DNA from: Varanus komodoensis
Lineage: Eukaryota; Chordata; Lepidosauria; Squamata; Varanidae
NCBI RefSeq assembly: GCF_004798865.1
Contig: NW_025336347.1
Location: 21,389,430-21,453,429, forward strand
DNA: 64,000 nucleotides
Direction: 5' to 3'
The notes under the pieces: model-generated
The model's input: the letters and a program-made list of their open reading frames with translations, nothing else
The model's database searches: none
Told to the model about the DNA's origin: nothing
Program-made: the position numbers and the translations under genes
Shown: piece by piece, positions 35,901 to 46,715 of the stretch
Numbering within the stretch: position 1 is the stretch's first letter
Layout: every line of letters starts with the position of its first letter

Positions 35901-37049
35901 GGCCATGCTGTTGGGACCATATGCGGATGGTGGGTGGAGCCAGAGCCCAAAGCGGGCAACATCAGGGCCAGAAGCAGAGGGAACTGGAGCAAAATGTGGG
36001 CAGAGCCAGAAGAGAGCGTGGACAAGCTTGGCCTCCCTGCAAGACCACACAGCACGCTCACCGTCTGTGCCACCTCATCTCTGCAAGGAATTTTGTCCTC
36101 ATGGAACCACACTTGAGGTCCTTGTGTCCCCTTGGGCTCCTTTCAAGTCTCGGCAGCTGCTGGAGCCTCTGAATCAAGGCTGTTGAACCTACTTCAGGCT
36201 GATAACTGATTTCCACTCTGGAGAAGCTCAGGGGGTGGCATTCCAGCAGTGGGCAGGCACAAAGTGGAAAGGGGGCGAGGCAGAGGGCAAAGGGGGCAGG
36301 GCTAAAACGCCAAGAAGGCTTACCTATTTTAGCTTGAAGCACTCGTTGATAGTAGCTATCCCTTAGGAGAGGCATTTCAGCCTTTTAGAGTGGGGAAAGC
36401 ACCGTGCAAAACCTGGGAAACGTGAAACAACTGGCAGACCAGGAAAACTGGGTGGGTCATTTGGTTACCCCTAAAAGCTTGATTGTATTGCATTTATGTC
36501 TTACCCTTTTCCCTCTTATGAGGAATCCAGGCCAGCTTCCATGGCTCCATTTCATCCTCACAACAGTTACCCTGGTGCGGTAGGTTGGGCTGAGAGTGAG
36601 TCCAATGTCGCCCAGCGCCATGGCTCCAGGAATTCACCGCATTGTGCCACCTTCCTAATGAGACTGCCCAGCTACAAGGGTGACATTGTTATTCATTCCC
36701 TGCTGAGCAGTTTGCTTTTGACCACTCAGCTAAGGAAGTTTAGAGGTTGGAAGGCTTGTGTCCCATTTGGACGTCCGTCCTCTAAACTCCCAGAGTTCGA
36801 TGCCAAGCCACAACTGGACAAACACTCACACCAACTGGAATCTAGATCAAACAGCAATGGCTGAGAAAATGACGGGTGCCACAAACTGCTGTCTTTCCCA
36901 CCCCAGATTTTCAGCTCTGGCAAAAAGTCTTAAATTGCGCCTACATAGACAATGAGAAGTGTAACGAATGGGAAGAGGATGAGAACACAGGGCTCCTCTA
37001 CATGTACAGCTGCTGCTCTGATGAAGACTTCTGTAACGAGAAATTGTAG
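32998..37049 (+). CDS. Secreted three-finger (Ly6/uPAR-type) protein, gene B
   Basis: Exons 32998-33052, 34403-34522 and 36907-37049, phase-1 GT-AG introns, 105 residues. The signal peptide (SWLFAPCVFLCLIGG) is followed by likely cleavage after GDA. Ten cysteines lie in LU order with the same exon 2 spacing as gene A, ending CCSDEDFCNEKL and a stop, so no GPI anchor. Exon 2 shares VRPW, C-x6-C and the LKVYK end with gene A; exon 3 shares DF-x-LWQ-x-VL. Loop III is very acidic (NEWEEDENTG). Net mature charge is about -2. A TATATAAG box 258 bp upstream of the ATG abuts a mariner-like MITE. An ATTAAA signal lies about 150 bp after the stop. Intron 1 holds a solo LTR and intron 2 an antisense signal-peptide-like exon. 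Confidence 0.85.
33685..34278 (-). mobile_element. Solo LTR of a retrovirus-like element in gene B intron 1
   Basis: A fossil LTR of 594 bp on the minus strand. The termini are TGTCA and TGACA and it is flanked by a 4-bp target duplication CCTG (33681-33684 and 34279-34282). It contains a TATA-like GGTTATAAAAGC, an AATAAA and, in the U3 part, two diverged direct repeats around AGGATAAAACAATRGGGATT. No internal region is present. The 4-bp duplication fits gammaretrovirus-like elements. Moderate age. Confidence 0.75.
34830..35010 (+). mobile_element. CR1 RT fragment in gene B intron 2
   Basis: 'GTTTCCAAAAAGCTTCGGAC' and 'TTATTGAGCAAACTGA' match the CR1 segment also found at 26990-27100. Old. 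Confidence 0.5.
35705..35780 (-). CDS. Candidate signal-peptide exon antisense to gene B intron 2
   Basis: On the minus strand an ATG opens 25 codons starting MGLKTHLFSLALLAVATVS and ending TAPGQA, then one base and a donor GTAAGG, phase 1. This is the typical make-up of the first exon of a small secreted protein. Following minus-strand exons are not clear. One candidate at 35198-35268 has a good acceptor (TTTCTGCTCCTCAG) and gives a short tail with two cysteines before a stop. I do not recognise a family. It could be a real antisense gene, a remnant or chance. Confidence 0.35.
36100..36430. repeat. Dispersed repeat of unknown family, copy 2
   Basis: Second copy of the repeat at 2760-3290 ('TATTTTAGCTTGAAG' and surroundings). 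It lies upstream of the antisense signal-peptide-like exon, so it could alternatively be a shared promoter-like sequence. Confidence 0.4.
36495..36650 (-). mobile_element. SINE fragment (CORE/tRNA type)
   Basis: 'TCATCCTCACAACAGTTAC', 'GCGGTAGGTTGGGCTGAGAG' and 'AATTCACCGCATTGTGCCAC' in order. Confidence 0.6.
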
Positions 37050-37201
37050 GCGAGATTGCCTTGTGGAACCCACTTCACCTTGTGGCCTGGGTGAGTTTCT
37101 CTTCTTGCTACAGTCCCCCACAGTCTGTTCTCCAGCCTGCCACCATCTGAAGGGCATCAGCCTTCTTTAGGGGGAGCCTGCTTTAGAACCTTCTGCGTTA
37201 C

Positions 37202-37207
37202 ATTAAA
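37202..37207 (+). promoter_or_regulatory. Poly(A) signal of gene B
   Basis: ATTAAA, the common variant hexamer, about 150 bp downstream of the stop codon of gene B. Confidence 0.45.
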
Positions 37208-38279
37208 TAGCAGATTAACTTAAAGGAAGGAACTGAACAAATGGGAAAAGTGTTATCCTTGGGCATGAAAAACAGAGTGGTGGAAATTAGCAAGATCTTT
37301 GAATCCCTTATAACCCGAGTCACCCCTATTCTAGAGGACTTCTCTTCATGGGGCTTCTAACACACTTTAGTGGGATTTCTGCTTCTGGATTCTTTATGGG
37401 ATTAGGATCAGTTCGTGCTTTCTTCCCTGTGCAAGGGGGGGGGGGTGTCTTTCTCTACTTTTCTATATTTCCTTTACATAACCACAAGGTGGTGCTGCAG
37501 TATTGCAGAAATACATGAGTGTTTCATCCCACGATTCCACATAATACCATATTTTCCTCAGTCTAAAACAATTCACAGAAATGGTTGTAAAGCACAGCAG
37601 AGATCAATGACATCATGTAAAGTACCTGCAGACAACGCAAGTACATAACAAATAACGTGGACGTGTGTGGAGAAGCCCTATGTGCCTGCAGAAACAGGAA
37701 TGCAACAGGAACAAGAGAGTCCTCTGTTCCCTTGAACCATGAAAACACGTGAAGCCGTCTTCTGGTCGGTCCTCCCTCTCAGTGGAACCTACAGGAGAAA
37801 GGAGGTTCCAATGTGCCTTAATGCCTGGGACCAGAAGATCACTAGATATTGCTGATTGATGCTGTATGTTAGCACATGTGCTTAGGCATGGGGCCTCTGC
37901 TGGTCCCTAGCTTTCATGTGCCTTCTTTGTTCACTTTGTGCATGTACCTGTTTGTGACTTTGGGCCTGTACACACCCAAGCGTATAGGCACCTGATTATT
38001 ATTTATTTCTATACTGGCCAATAGTCAAAGCTGCACACATGGGACAGAAGCCTGCCAAAGTTAAATCTCACCTGAAGCCTGAAGCCTCACCTGAAGCCTG
38101 AGCTGAGACTTAAAGTTGCTTAATATTTCCTAGTGTCCCCATCTTCACTAAAATGATATAGTCCATGAATATTTTTGTGAATGAATCAGTGTGAATGAAT
38201 AGCAGAACTCAGCACCACAGTGTCGAGTGTTTCTTACAAACATCTCTCTGCATCTATTCTAGTGCATTTGCTCTAGAAC

Positions 38280-38480
38280 AGTGGTCCCCGACCTTTTTGG
38301 CAGGAGGGATCGGTTTTCGTGGAAGATAATTTTTCCATGGACTGGGGCTGGGGGGTGGGGGGTGGGATGGTTCCAGGATGATTCAAGCACATTACAGTGG
38401 TGCCTCATAGTTCGAACTTAATTTGTTTCAGGAGGCCGTTTGAACTCTGAATCGTTCGAAATCCAAATCAATCTTCCCCA
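38280..38480 (+). mobile_element. DNA-transposon fragment (hAT-like, amniote-wide family)
   Basis: 'GTGGTCCCCGACCTTTTTGG', 'TTTTCGTGGAAGATAATTT' and 'TTCCATGGACTGGGG' resemble a non-autonomous DNA transposon end known in amniotes. Family assignment is uncertain. Confidence 0.45.
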
Positions 38481-38779
38481 TTAGTGTTGTGTGCGTGGAC
38501 TCAGAAGAGTCCTTGGCGCACATGCAAGAGGAGAAAACTTCCCATGAGAACCAGAGGGTTGATGAAGATGTATTTCTAGTGTCAACCTTTTCTCCTAAAG
38601 ACACCTTTATTTTTTAAAAAGGGGATGTTTGGACAGTGGAGAGGAGGGCCTTTGATTCCAGAGGGAAAAGCCCCTCAGACAGAAAGATCCAGGGAGGGCA
38701 GTAGGAGGTGAGTGGCTTGTGGGCAAAATGCCAGCTGATCCAGGGGCTACAGTTGCCACCAAGTTCATCGGGACCCCTG

Positions 38780-39055
38780 TACGGAGTCCCCCCTCCAACA
38801 GAGCAAAGCTCAGGGAGCCAAGGTTCCATTTGGATGCCAGGAAGCACTTCCTGACAGTCAGGACCCCGAGGGTGTGGAATGGGCTTCCCCAGGAGGTGGT
38901 TGAGGCCCCATCGGTGCGGGTGTTCAAGGACAGGCTGGACGTCTACAAGGTGGGCGTGTCGTGAGCGGAGCTGGCTGGTGCTGGGGGTCAGACTAGATGG
39001 CCCGGGAGACCCCTTCTGATTCGCTCTGTTTCTATGTTTCTATTTCAGCAAGTCC
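38780..39055 (+). mobile_element. CR1 3' end
   Basis: The frame reads RFHLDARKHFLTVRTPRVWN and GLPQEVVEAPSVRVFKDRLD with an intact end, then the 3' terminus TTTCTATGTTTCTA. Close to the copy at 27805-28380, so young. Confidence 0.85.
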
Positions 39056-40423
39056 CCTTGGACAGCAGGGCAGCAGGGCAGAAGGCCTCAGAGAAATTTG
39101 GGGATCCAGGGGGCTACCTCCTAAAATTGCCTCAGATTATGGCCCAAGGAGGTTAGGCACACATCCTGCAATGATTCTGTATCCTTGATATAAGTGAAGG
39201 GGTCACAAAGGCAAACTCTGCACTCCATTCTTGACACACTCTCTATATGCGTATGTAGATGCTGGTGTGCACAGGTGTGAGCAATGCATCCACTGGACAC
39301 TCAAAGACACCTTGGGTTGGATCCAGACTTAATCATGGTGAGGCACAAATAACTTAAGTCCCATTGATTACAACTGGTCTACTCTAAGCAGGGCCAAGTC
39401 TTGGTAATATACAAACCATCTGGCGATGCACGTACTTCGCCCATCCCAAGGATGAATGATTTACTACTTAATGATAGCAGTAAAAAATACTTTCCCTTCC
39501 ATCCCAGACACAGAAAAGCCAGGTGGAGAAACTCATAAGAGGCTAAACAGTGAAAAAAGAGAAGAGATGTGGAGTTCCATGGAAAGATCCAGGCCCTGAA
39601 AGAGAATATGATATATTTGGTGTTCCAAGCAAAACCATTGCAACAGGGCTGATGAGTTCTCTGTGTTCCTGCTTGCTCCTTCCTTTGGACTATTACTTTC
39701 CAGATTTGCCTGTTTACCCTGAGAGAAGATTTATTTCAAAAGACTCAGAAGTTGCACTGGGCAAATGAAAAAAATCACTCATTTAAAAAGTATGCAAATT
39801 ATTAAACCCTTTGTGTCGATCTGTTTGGCAGCCTTATGACTGTGTGCTGATTGAGAATGTGGAACACACGTGTGTTAGCACTGAATTACTTTTACACAGC
39901 CCATCACACTCATGATCTGGGTAGCAAAAGGGTTGGACTTTCCTGGCCTCTGGAAAGGGGAAACATGTGGCTTTGCAGATGTTGTTTGAGTCCCACTCCC
40001 ATTAGCCCCAGCCAGCATGGCCAATGCTCAGGAGAGGAGAGCAACTGGAGTCCACCAACATCTGAGTGGCACTATTTGCCACAACCCTGTAGTCCGTGGG
40101 AAGTACAATTGCCCCTGCCCCACTCAGAAGGACGCCCCTCTGTGGGTCCTGGAACCAAGAAAGCCATGAGAGAGATTCAGGCAGAGGATGTCGATCCCAA
40201 AACTGTCAAGCTTTAGGGAAAGGGGAGTATTTTTATATTTTAATTTGGTTCTAGAATTCAAAAGGCCAGCCATGATCTGATGACCCATCCGGTCGGTTCT
40301 TGATCCACCTCCGTGAGGACTGGTTGATCTCTGGAACGTAGGTGAGCTTTGTTGATGAAGAACAGTTGGCGCTCCGAGGAACAGCCTGTTTCCTTCTCAC
40401 AGGGAGTGCCAAAGGCCTCTCAC

Positions 40424-40932
40424 ATGGGGTTCCTCTTCCTGGGGACCCAGCGGAGACACACAGCTCAGCCACGGCTGCTTGCAGTCTACAGTCTCCTTTG
40501 CCTCAGACTTGGAGGTACGTCCCACTAGAAGAAGGAAAAGAGAGACCTGCCAGAGTCTGGCAGCTTCTGTTGAAGTGGCTTCTGAAAAAGCTGGGGACAT
40601 TTGGGGAGCATGTGCAGAGGGACACATGCTACCGGGGAAGAGGGTGTCCAGGGCCGGGACAACGTTGATTAACTCGTGGCTGTGATGCGCGACAGAGGAG
40701 GGACCTATGGATTGGGAGGGGATTGTATGTCTCCCTGTACTCAGGGCCACATTGTTAAGGTCATCCTAGCAGGAGAGGAAGGCAAGGCTTTTTCTGACTC
40801 CAGCCGTGATCTTGATCTGATTTGCTTTATTCTGCATTGCTGGATATAGCATTTCCAGTTCATTTGCCAATGAAATGAATGGCTGTGATGGGCTTACAGT
40901 ACATGCAACATGGGAACTTCGGGAGCTAGGTG

Positions 40933-40972
<40 letters not shown>

Positions 40973-41225
40973 CCAGCCATTGGGTCAGACCACCAGCCCC
41001 ATCTAGCCCTGTACTGCTGACACTAACTGGCAGCAATGGCTCTGCAGGGGTTCAGGCAGCAATTTTTCAATCTCTGCCAGGAGATGCCAGAGAGTGAACC
41101 CAGGACCTTCTGCATGGAAGCACATGGTCTACCGCTGCACTGCAGCCATGCTGCTGAAATATTAATATATGGGAGATCTCTCTCTCTCTCAGAGAGGTAG
41201 GTAGGTAGGTAGGTAGGTAGGTAAG

Positions 41226-41259
<34 letters not shown>

Positions 41260-42976
41260 TGGGAAATATAAAGCCCTGCTTTGGGGAAGCTGTTATGAGA
41301 TGGGAGCAGGTTACACAAAACCTTCCCCATAGGGAAGGGGAATCCCTAATCCCTAGGGATGGGGTTGTGTCACCTAATGTGAGAGGTGAGTAAGGTTGCC
41401 AATTTTTGAATATTATTTTTAAAAAAATCTTTATGTCAAAGGCAAGGCATGCCTCTGCCCAACCAATATCCAAAAGGCATGCTCAGTTTTGAGACTGCAA
41501 ACCTGCATCCACAAACCTGGAACTCAGTGGACTTTCTTCAGAGCAGACGTATATAAGATTGTGCTGTAAAGAAGAGAGTAAAAGTGACGCACCGAAGAAG
41601 GCACAGAAACAAGATCTGCCTGTCTCTTCAGCGGCACACGCCCTGAGATGCTGCCGCTGCGTCTCGGTGTGGCCGCTGGCACCATGTGTTCCGCTCAAAA
41701 TGTTCTGCACAGCGCAAGCGGATTTGTGCTTCACCCTGACCATCTATGGGGGTTAGGAATCTTTCTGCAAGACACACATTCTTTTAGAGCCAACACGGAC
41801 AATATTTCACATTCATATGTAGCCGCTGCATCTTTTTCCTCCATCTTTATTCTAGAGTAGGAGCTGAACACTCCACCCTGATCTTCAAAGCCCCCCTCCC
41901 CAACCTCCACCTTAGGATCCTGATTTAGAAGGAGGGACAGTGCTGTGCAATGGTTAGAGCACTGGACTGTGTGCTGGGAAACCCAGGTTTTACTCCCCAC
42001 TCAACCATGAAGCTCACTGAGTGACTTTGGGTCAGCTCTCAGCACAACTGAACTCCCAGGGTTGTTGTGAGGATGAAAGGGAGCCATGTAAGCTGCTTGG
42101 CTTCTTGATATAAGAGGGGAAAAGGTGGGATACAAATCCAGTAATAATTGCAGGTACAATTATTAAATTTAGGAATAAATTTAAATGAATGTTTGCTGCC
42201 CCGCTCCTTCAAGGAGCTGGATGCAGAACAAAATGGCAGCTCACTTCCAGCATGCCATGACTTCTTTCAACTGGGTCACCTGGGGAGCAGGGTTTTAACA
42301 GAATTCACCACAATAAAACTGGGACAGTAGCCCTGACAGGAAAGAAGGGAGCAGGCAAATTTCCAGAAATGAGATTTATCTCTGGAAAACCTGTCCTCAG
42401 AGGCACTAAAAATATACAAGCAAATACATAGGAATTTGGACAGTAAGGATGTAACATAATGAAGATATTTAATATGTTTATCCAAGCAATACCCTTTTGC
42501 CATTGTTTCCAGTGCAGTGACAAGGAAGGAAGGGAAATCAACATCCAATTTGAGGTGCAAGATGATGAGAAAGGAATCATTTCGAAGTTTTAGGGGGCAA
42601 TACAATGCTTGTTAAATAGAAAAGAGTACTACAGATCCCAGCATTATTTAGCCAGCCATATTGGTAGTTGTAGAACTTTTTCTCACTGTAAATATGCATA
42701 AGATTGCATTTTGCACCACTAGCAGTGGAAAGGAAGGATTTCTTTAGAAACTGGAAGTTTTGCCCAATCAAGGAGAACAAAAAAATGCACAAAAGAGATG
42801 GAAGCAGGAAATAATGGATGCAAGAAAGGGATTTTTTAAAAAAGATCACTAACAACATCAAGGACTTTGGCTTCCAAAGGGCTGTTGAGGAAGTCCCTTG
42901 GCCAACCCTGCTAAGGAAACATAAGTAGCCATGCTATAGCATAAGAGGGCCCTCTTATGGAATCACTGGATCCCCA

Positions 42977-43017
<41 letters not shown>

Positions 43018-44388
43018 TATTATTATTATTATTACATTTCTATGCCGCCCCTTGCCGAAGCCTCGGGGCGGCTTACAACACAGTAAAATACATTGAAATA
43101 CAATAGAACATAATAAATTACCACTAAATACAAAAATACACAGAGATACAAATATAATAATATAAAATAAAAATTAACAGTATAAAATAAGTAAATAAAG
43201 AATATAGGAGGAGAAAAGAGAAGGAAGAAGAAGTTGCCCTGGCCAGATCATATATTTTAACAATTAAAATGAGGTTTAAATAAAAAGGTCTTTACCTGGC
43301 GCCGAAAAACCAGTAACGACGGTGCCAGGTGGACCTCTTTGGGGAGTGCATTCCATAGGTTGGGCGCCACCGCAGAGAAAGCCCTCCTCTGAGTATTTAC
43401 TCTCCTAATTTCTTTCATGGAGGGTTCCCAGAGAAGGGACTCTCCCGCAGATCTCAAGGGGCGGTCGGGCATGCAAGACATCTGAGATATGGAAACAGGA
43501 CCTCCAACAAGACCGCCAGGGTTGTCACCGGGTCACGGTCTCAGCCAATGGGGAGCATCCTTGGCTTTTGTGGTCCTCAGGAACAGGCTGGTGCAGAACT
43601 CCTTCCAAATCGCCTTGCCATTTTCCAAAGCTGATTGACCGCTAGCAATGCCTTCTTTGGCCTTTTGCAATCGTGTGCTGCCAGGAGTGGTGGGCACAGG
43701 GTGGACTTCCCTCCCTTTTCCTTTGAGGAAGCACAGCTCCGACATCCACAGAGTTGCTTATTTGTTAGAGAGAAAGGCATACATTGTCTTCCAGCCCCCA
43801 GAAGCACCCCCACCCCCACCAACACTTGGCAACAATGGCACACGATCCTGACAAAATAAATTATAGTAGCACCAGTATTAAAATAAAGCAAATAAACAAA
43901 AAGTTTAAACTGAAACTCACCAGAAGCTTGGCAGATATATCCTGCCTTGAGGCCTGCTGATCGAAGGATCTAGTTCTGTGGCCAGGATGGGTGGCAACCT
44001 CCCCTCGCCATGGGCTGCATCTCCTGATGGTTCTGCTTCTTTCTCCAGTTATTTCAGACTCTGCTCCCTGTGTTCTAGCCAGACACCACACACACACATG
44101 CAAAAGGGGGCTTTGCGATCTCAAAGCCTTTGGCAGTGCATGTGCATCCTGGCCTTCCAAAGGGAGGGCAATTTTCTGCTGAACTTTAACTGAGACAAGA
44201 CCGTTCTCTCTTCTCTTCCTTCAATCCTAGACCAGGGCATGGAGAAGTACATACTAAGCTGTGTGAATAAAGAAAATAACAGATGCGGAAGTAGATGGAA
44301 GGACCCAAAGACTCAGCTCCAGTGCCAATTTAGCTGCTGTTCTGATCGAGAGAACTGCAATTGGAAGCCCTGGATACGTCCATGGTAG
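40424..44388 (+). CDS. Secreted three-finger protein with twelve cysteines, gene C
   Basis: Exons 40424-40514, 41632-41751 and 44231-44388, phase-1 introns, 122 residues. The ATG used lies 36 nt upstream of the position used in A and B, which is not ATG here; the frame stays open, giving a 12-residue longer leader (MGFLFLGTQRRH) before the hydrophobic LLAVYSLLCLRLG. Cleavage is likely after AHA. There are twelve mature cysteines: the ten of the LU fold plus one beside the first (RCCRC) and one in loop III (LQCQ), an even number that could form a sixth disulfide. The tail after C-N is unusual, WKPWIRPW, aromatic and basic. Net mature charge is about +5. The intron 2 donor GTTAGG is weaker than in its paralogues. 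An AATAAA lies at 44642. A GPI anchor is absent. Confidence 0.78.
40926..40974 (+). repeat. (TGCC)n microsatellite
   Basis: About eleven TGCC units in gene C intron 1. Confidence 0.95.
41195..41259 (+). repeat. Compound (GGTA)n(GATA)n microsatellite
   Basis: Six to seven GGTA units pass into about eight GATA units, in gene C intron 1. Confidence 0.95.
41930..42150 (+). mobile_element. tRNA-derived SINE in gene C intron 2
   Basis: Sense copy: 'GTGCAATGGTTAGAGCACTG' (A-box side), 'AGGTTTTACTCCCCACTCA' (B-box side), 'GGGTTGTTGTGAGGATGAAA' and a GGTGGGATACAAAT end. Confidence 0.8.
42977..43490 (-). mobile_element. L2-clade LINE 3' end with (ATT)n tail
   Basis: A minus-strand frame reads SMKEIRRVNTQRRAFSAVAP and NLWNALPKEVHLAPSLLVFR, followed by the GC hairpin (43043-43072) and an (ATT)n tract at the 3' tip. 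5'-truncated at about 43490. It lies in gene C intron 2. Confidence 0.9.
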
Positions 44389-44641
44389 CCTTTTTCTCCT
44401 GGATTAGCCACAAGCCATTCATTCACCCCTGATGGAGAATTCCAATGTTAACCTTGCCACAGTCCACTTTCCATGTTCCCCTGTGTTTTTGGACCTGATC
44501 TGTGGCCTTTGTTAGAGATCCAATGCTGTTGCAACAACAGTTTCTCCAACAGTAGAATTTTCTCCCCCACAGCTGCTCTGCCTTGCAGGAAAAGCTTCTT
44601 GCTTTTATAGTCAGGCCTTCTTATTCCCCCAGCTGTGCAGG

Positions 44642-44647
44642 AATAAA
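44642..44647 (+). promoter_or_regulatory. Poly(A) signal of gene C
   Basis: AATAAA about 250 bp downstream of the gene C stop; the first canonical hexamer after it. Confidence 0.5.
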
Positions 44648-44855
44648 CTAGTGATGAATTCCTCTTTCACGGATCCTTTTAGGCTGCAGTACTAAACCAT
44701 CTTACTTAGGAGTAAACTTTATGAAAATCAGTGGGACTTACATCTGAGTTAACATGTGTAGTCAGTTTCTGTTCCCTCTTTTGGGGAATCTTTATGTTAT
44801 TACTAATCTTGCATTATTCTTGCCTTTGCATTTAATAGTGAAATATTTCCATTTG

Positions 44856-44858
44856 TGA

Positions 44859-44941
<83 letters not shown>
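44856..44941 (+). repeat. Compound (GAAA)n(GACA)n microsatellite
   Basis: About twelve GAAA units followed by about nine GACA units, downstream of gene C. Confidence 0.95.
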
Positions 44942-45108
44942 GTGGGCTAACAAGGAGCAATTAAAAGGCCATTTGTCACTAATCCTGCAGATTCCCTGGA
45001 CAGACAGCATTAAGGAGTCAGAACTTAAAAACGGGAAACTTCTAATTAACAACCTTTGTTGAATGGGACTTACTTGTGATTTTCATCATGCAGACAAGCA
45101 GCACCTAC

Positions 45109-45250
45109 CTCCTGGCCTTTTCCAACCTGGTGCTCTCCAGAAGGGTTGGACTACAAACCCCCTAATCCCCAGTCACCCTGGCATAAAGATACTGGGAGTT
45201 GTAGTCCAATGCTTCTGGAAGGCATCAGGCTGGGAAAGGCTGAGCACCAG
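45109..45250. mobile_element. Short MITE with long inverted ends
   Basis: The two ends are about 42-bp imperfect inverted repeats: left GCCTTTTCCAACCTGGTGCT, right (reverse complement) GCCTTTCCCAGCCTGATGCC, both running into TTGGACTACAA. Probably hAT-type. Similar pieces lie at 59545-59695 and 59945-60105. Confidence 0.6.
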
Positions 45251-45339
45251 CTGCTGCAGGAGAGCCAAATACTCAGAAAATAGATGGGGATGAATGTGCA
45301 GTAGCCCAGTTGCTGTTCGCTACTCTTTAAAAGAACAGC

Positions 45340-46095
45340 TGTTTATGGAGGATTGCTCATCTGTTTCATTTTCACAGAAAACAGTTTGATCACCAAAACA
45401 GAAACAAAGCAGCAATGCTTCAACATCTGCGCAGCAGACCGACCCAGAACGCAAAGAGTAGCGATGCTGTTGCTTACAACCACCTTCCCATTGTGATGGG
45501 TCTTGCTGGGACAAACACCGCAAGACCAGAAATTCTGTCATTTAGCAGCTGGTCCTTATCAACTTGCAAAATGAAAGGAGAACATCATTCAATAAAACAA
45601 TCAATATGTGCAATGGTATTCGCTGTGTGGATAATGTCATGGTCTCCGGTACAACTGACTGATGCTTGGGGTCACTGTTGTCATCATTGCTACTGAAGGA
45701 CACCAGGGGGCCGAACTGTTGATTGTTATTCACGACAAGAATGGGAGGCGCCACAAATACATTTATTCTTGAGAATAAGTTTGATCACAACGAAAGGGCA
45801 ATTGGCCCAGAGCACAGCGCGGAGATTCCCTTTATACCCCTGCTGACCTGGTAGCGATGACAGATGTCCAGTGGTTTGAAATTCCTGCCAGGAGTACCGA
45901 TTGGTACATTTGTATACAGGTGATGCCCATGCTGACCTGGGAAGCTGGGCTGCCTGTGGTTGTGCTGGGAGCTCTGGCGGGGGATTTCTCCATCCCTGGC
46001 TGCCTGGAGTGCTCTGATTTTCCTTGATGACACTGGGGGATGTGACCAGGCTACCTGGGCTTAATGCCAACCAGCCAGATATGTCCTATATTACA
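45340..46095 (-). mobile_element. LTR and leader fragment of a retrovirus-like element
   Basis: A fossil. The LTR (about 45717-46095, minus strand) begins TGTAATATAG and ends AATCAACA. It carries GGGTATAAAGGG as a TATA box and AAGAATAAATG as a poly(A) signal, with U5 after it. Sequence to about 45340 looks like the leader that follows a 5' LTR. The coding regions are missing, so the element is broken and incomplete. Confidence 0.55.
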
Positions 46096-46290
46096 TCTGT
46101 TTCCCTCTTTCAAGGGGCCTGAGGTGGGTCACAGAGTGGTCCTTCTCTCCATCTTAACCACAGAAGAACCCTGTGAAGTAGGTTAGGGTGAGAATCTGCA
46201 ACTGACCCAAAGTGACCCAGTAAGCTTCATAGTCAGGTGCCCCAATTCCAGACCTGTCCTCTCACCACCACACCACAGTGGCTTTTGTCT
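46095..46290 (-). mobile_element. SINE fragment (tRNA/CORE type)
   Basis: 'AACCCTGTGAAGTAGGTTAG', 'ACTGACCCAAAGTGACCCAG' and 'CTCACCACCACACCACA' in order. Confidence 0.65.
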
Positions 46291-46469
46291 CCCAGTAAGC
46301 AGAGACATTCGGACCTGGCTGCCTGCATGAAGATGCTAATACGCTCCTTTGAGGGGTGTTTCTGCCTTTTTTCTCCCTCTTCAAAGTAGGGTTAGCTTGA
46401 CCCTGGCAAAGTAGGGTTAACTTGACCTTTAGGATTCAGTATAAGACAAATCTGTGCCCAAAATTCTGC

Positions 46470-46715
46470 AAGCACCTCTGTTGTGCAGTGGTTGAGAGCG
46501 TGAGGCTGGGACTCAGGTGATCCGGGCTCTAGTCCCCACTTAGCCATGGGGACAACACGGTGACTTTGGACCAGTCATAGATTTTCAGCCCAACCTACCT
46601 CACAGGGTTGTTGTTGTGGAGAGAAGACTGAGGGCAGGAGGAGGAGTATGATATAAGCTGCTTTGAATTCTTCAAAAGAAAAAGGTCAGGAGAGAAATAT
46701 GTATTGTTATACAAA
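46470..46715 (+). mobile_element. tRNA-derived SINE
   Basis: Sense copy: 'TGTTGTGCAGTGGTTGAGAG', 'GGGCTCTAGTCCCCACTTAG', 'CCTCACAGGGTTGTTGTTG' and 'GATATAAGCTGCTTTGA', ending in an AT-rich tail. Confidence 0.75.

Larger units (their letters stand above)
37210..40200. other. Intergenic spacer between genes B and C
   Basis: Transposon debris with no exon recognised: a hAT-like DNA element (38280-38480), a CR1 3' end (38780-39055) and a short stretch (37305-37440) that recurs downstream of gene C at about 47610-47740. Confidence 0.5.

Noticed and set aside
41559-41756. Stand-alone 65-residue protein
   Set aside because: The frame is the extension of gene C exon 2 into its introns; the acceptor at 41631 and donor at 41752 define the real exon.
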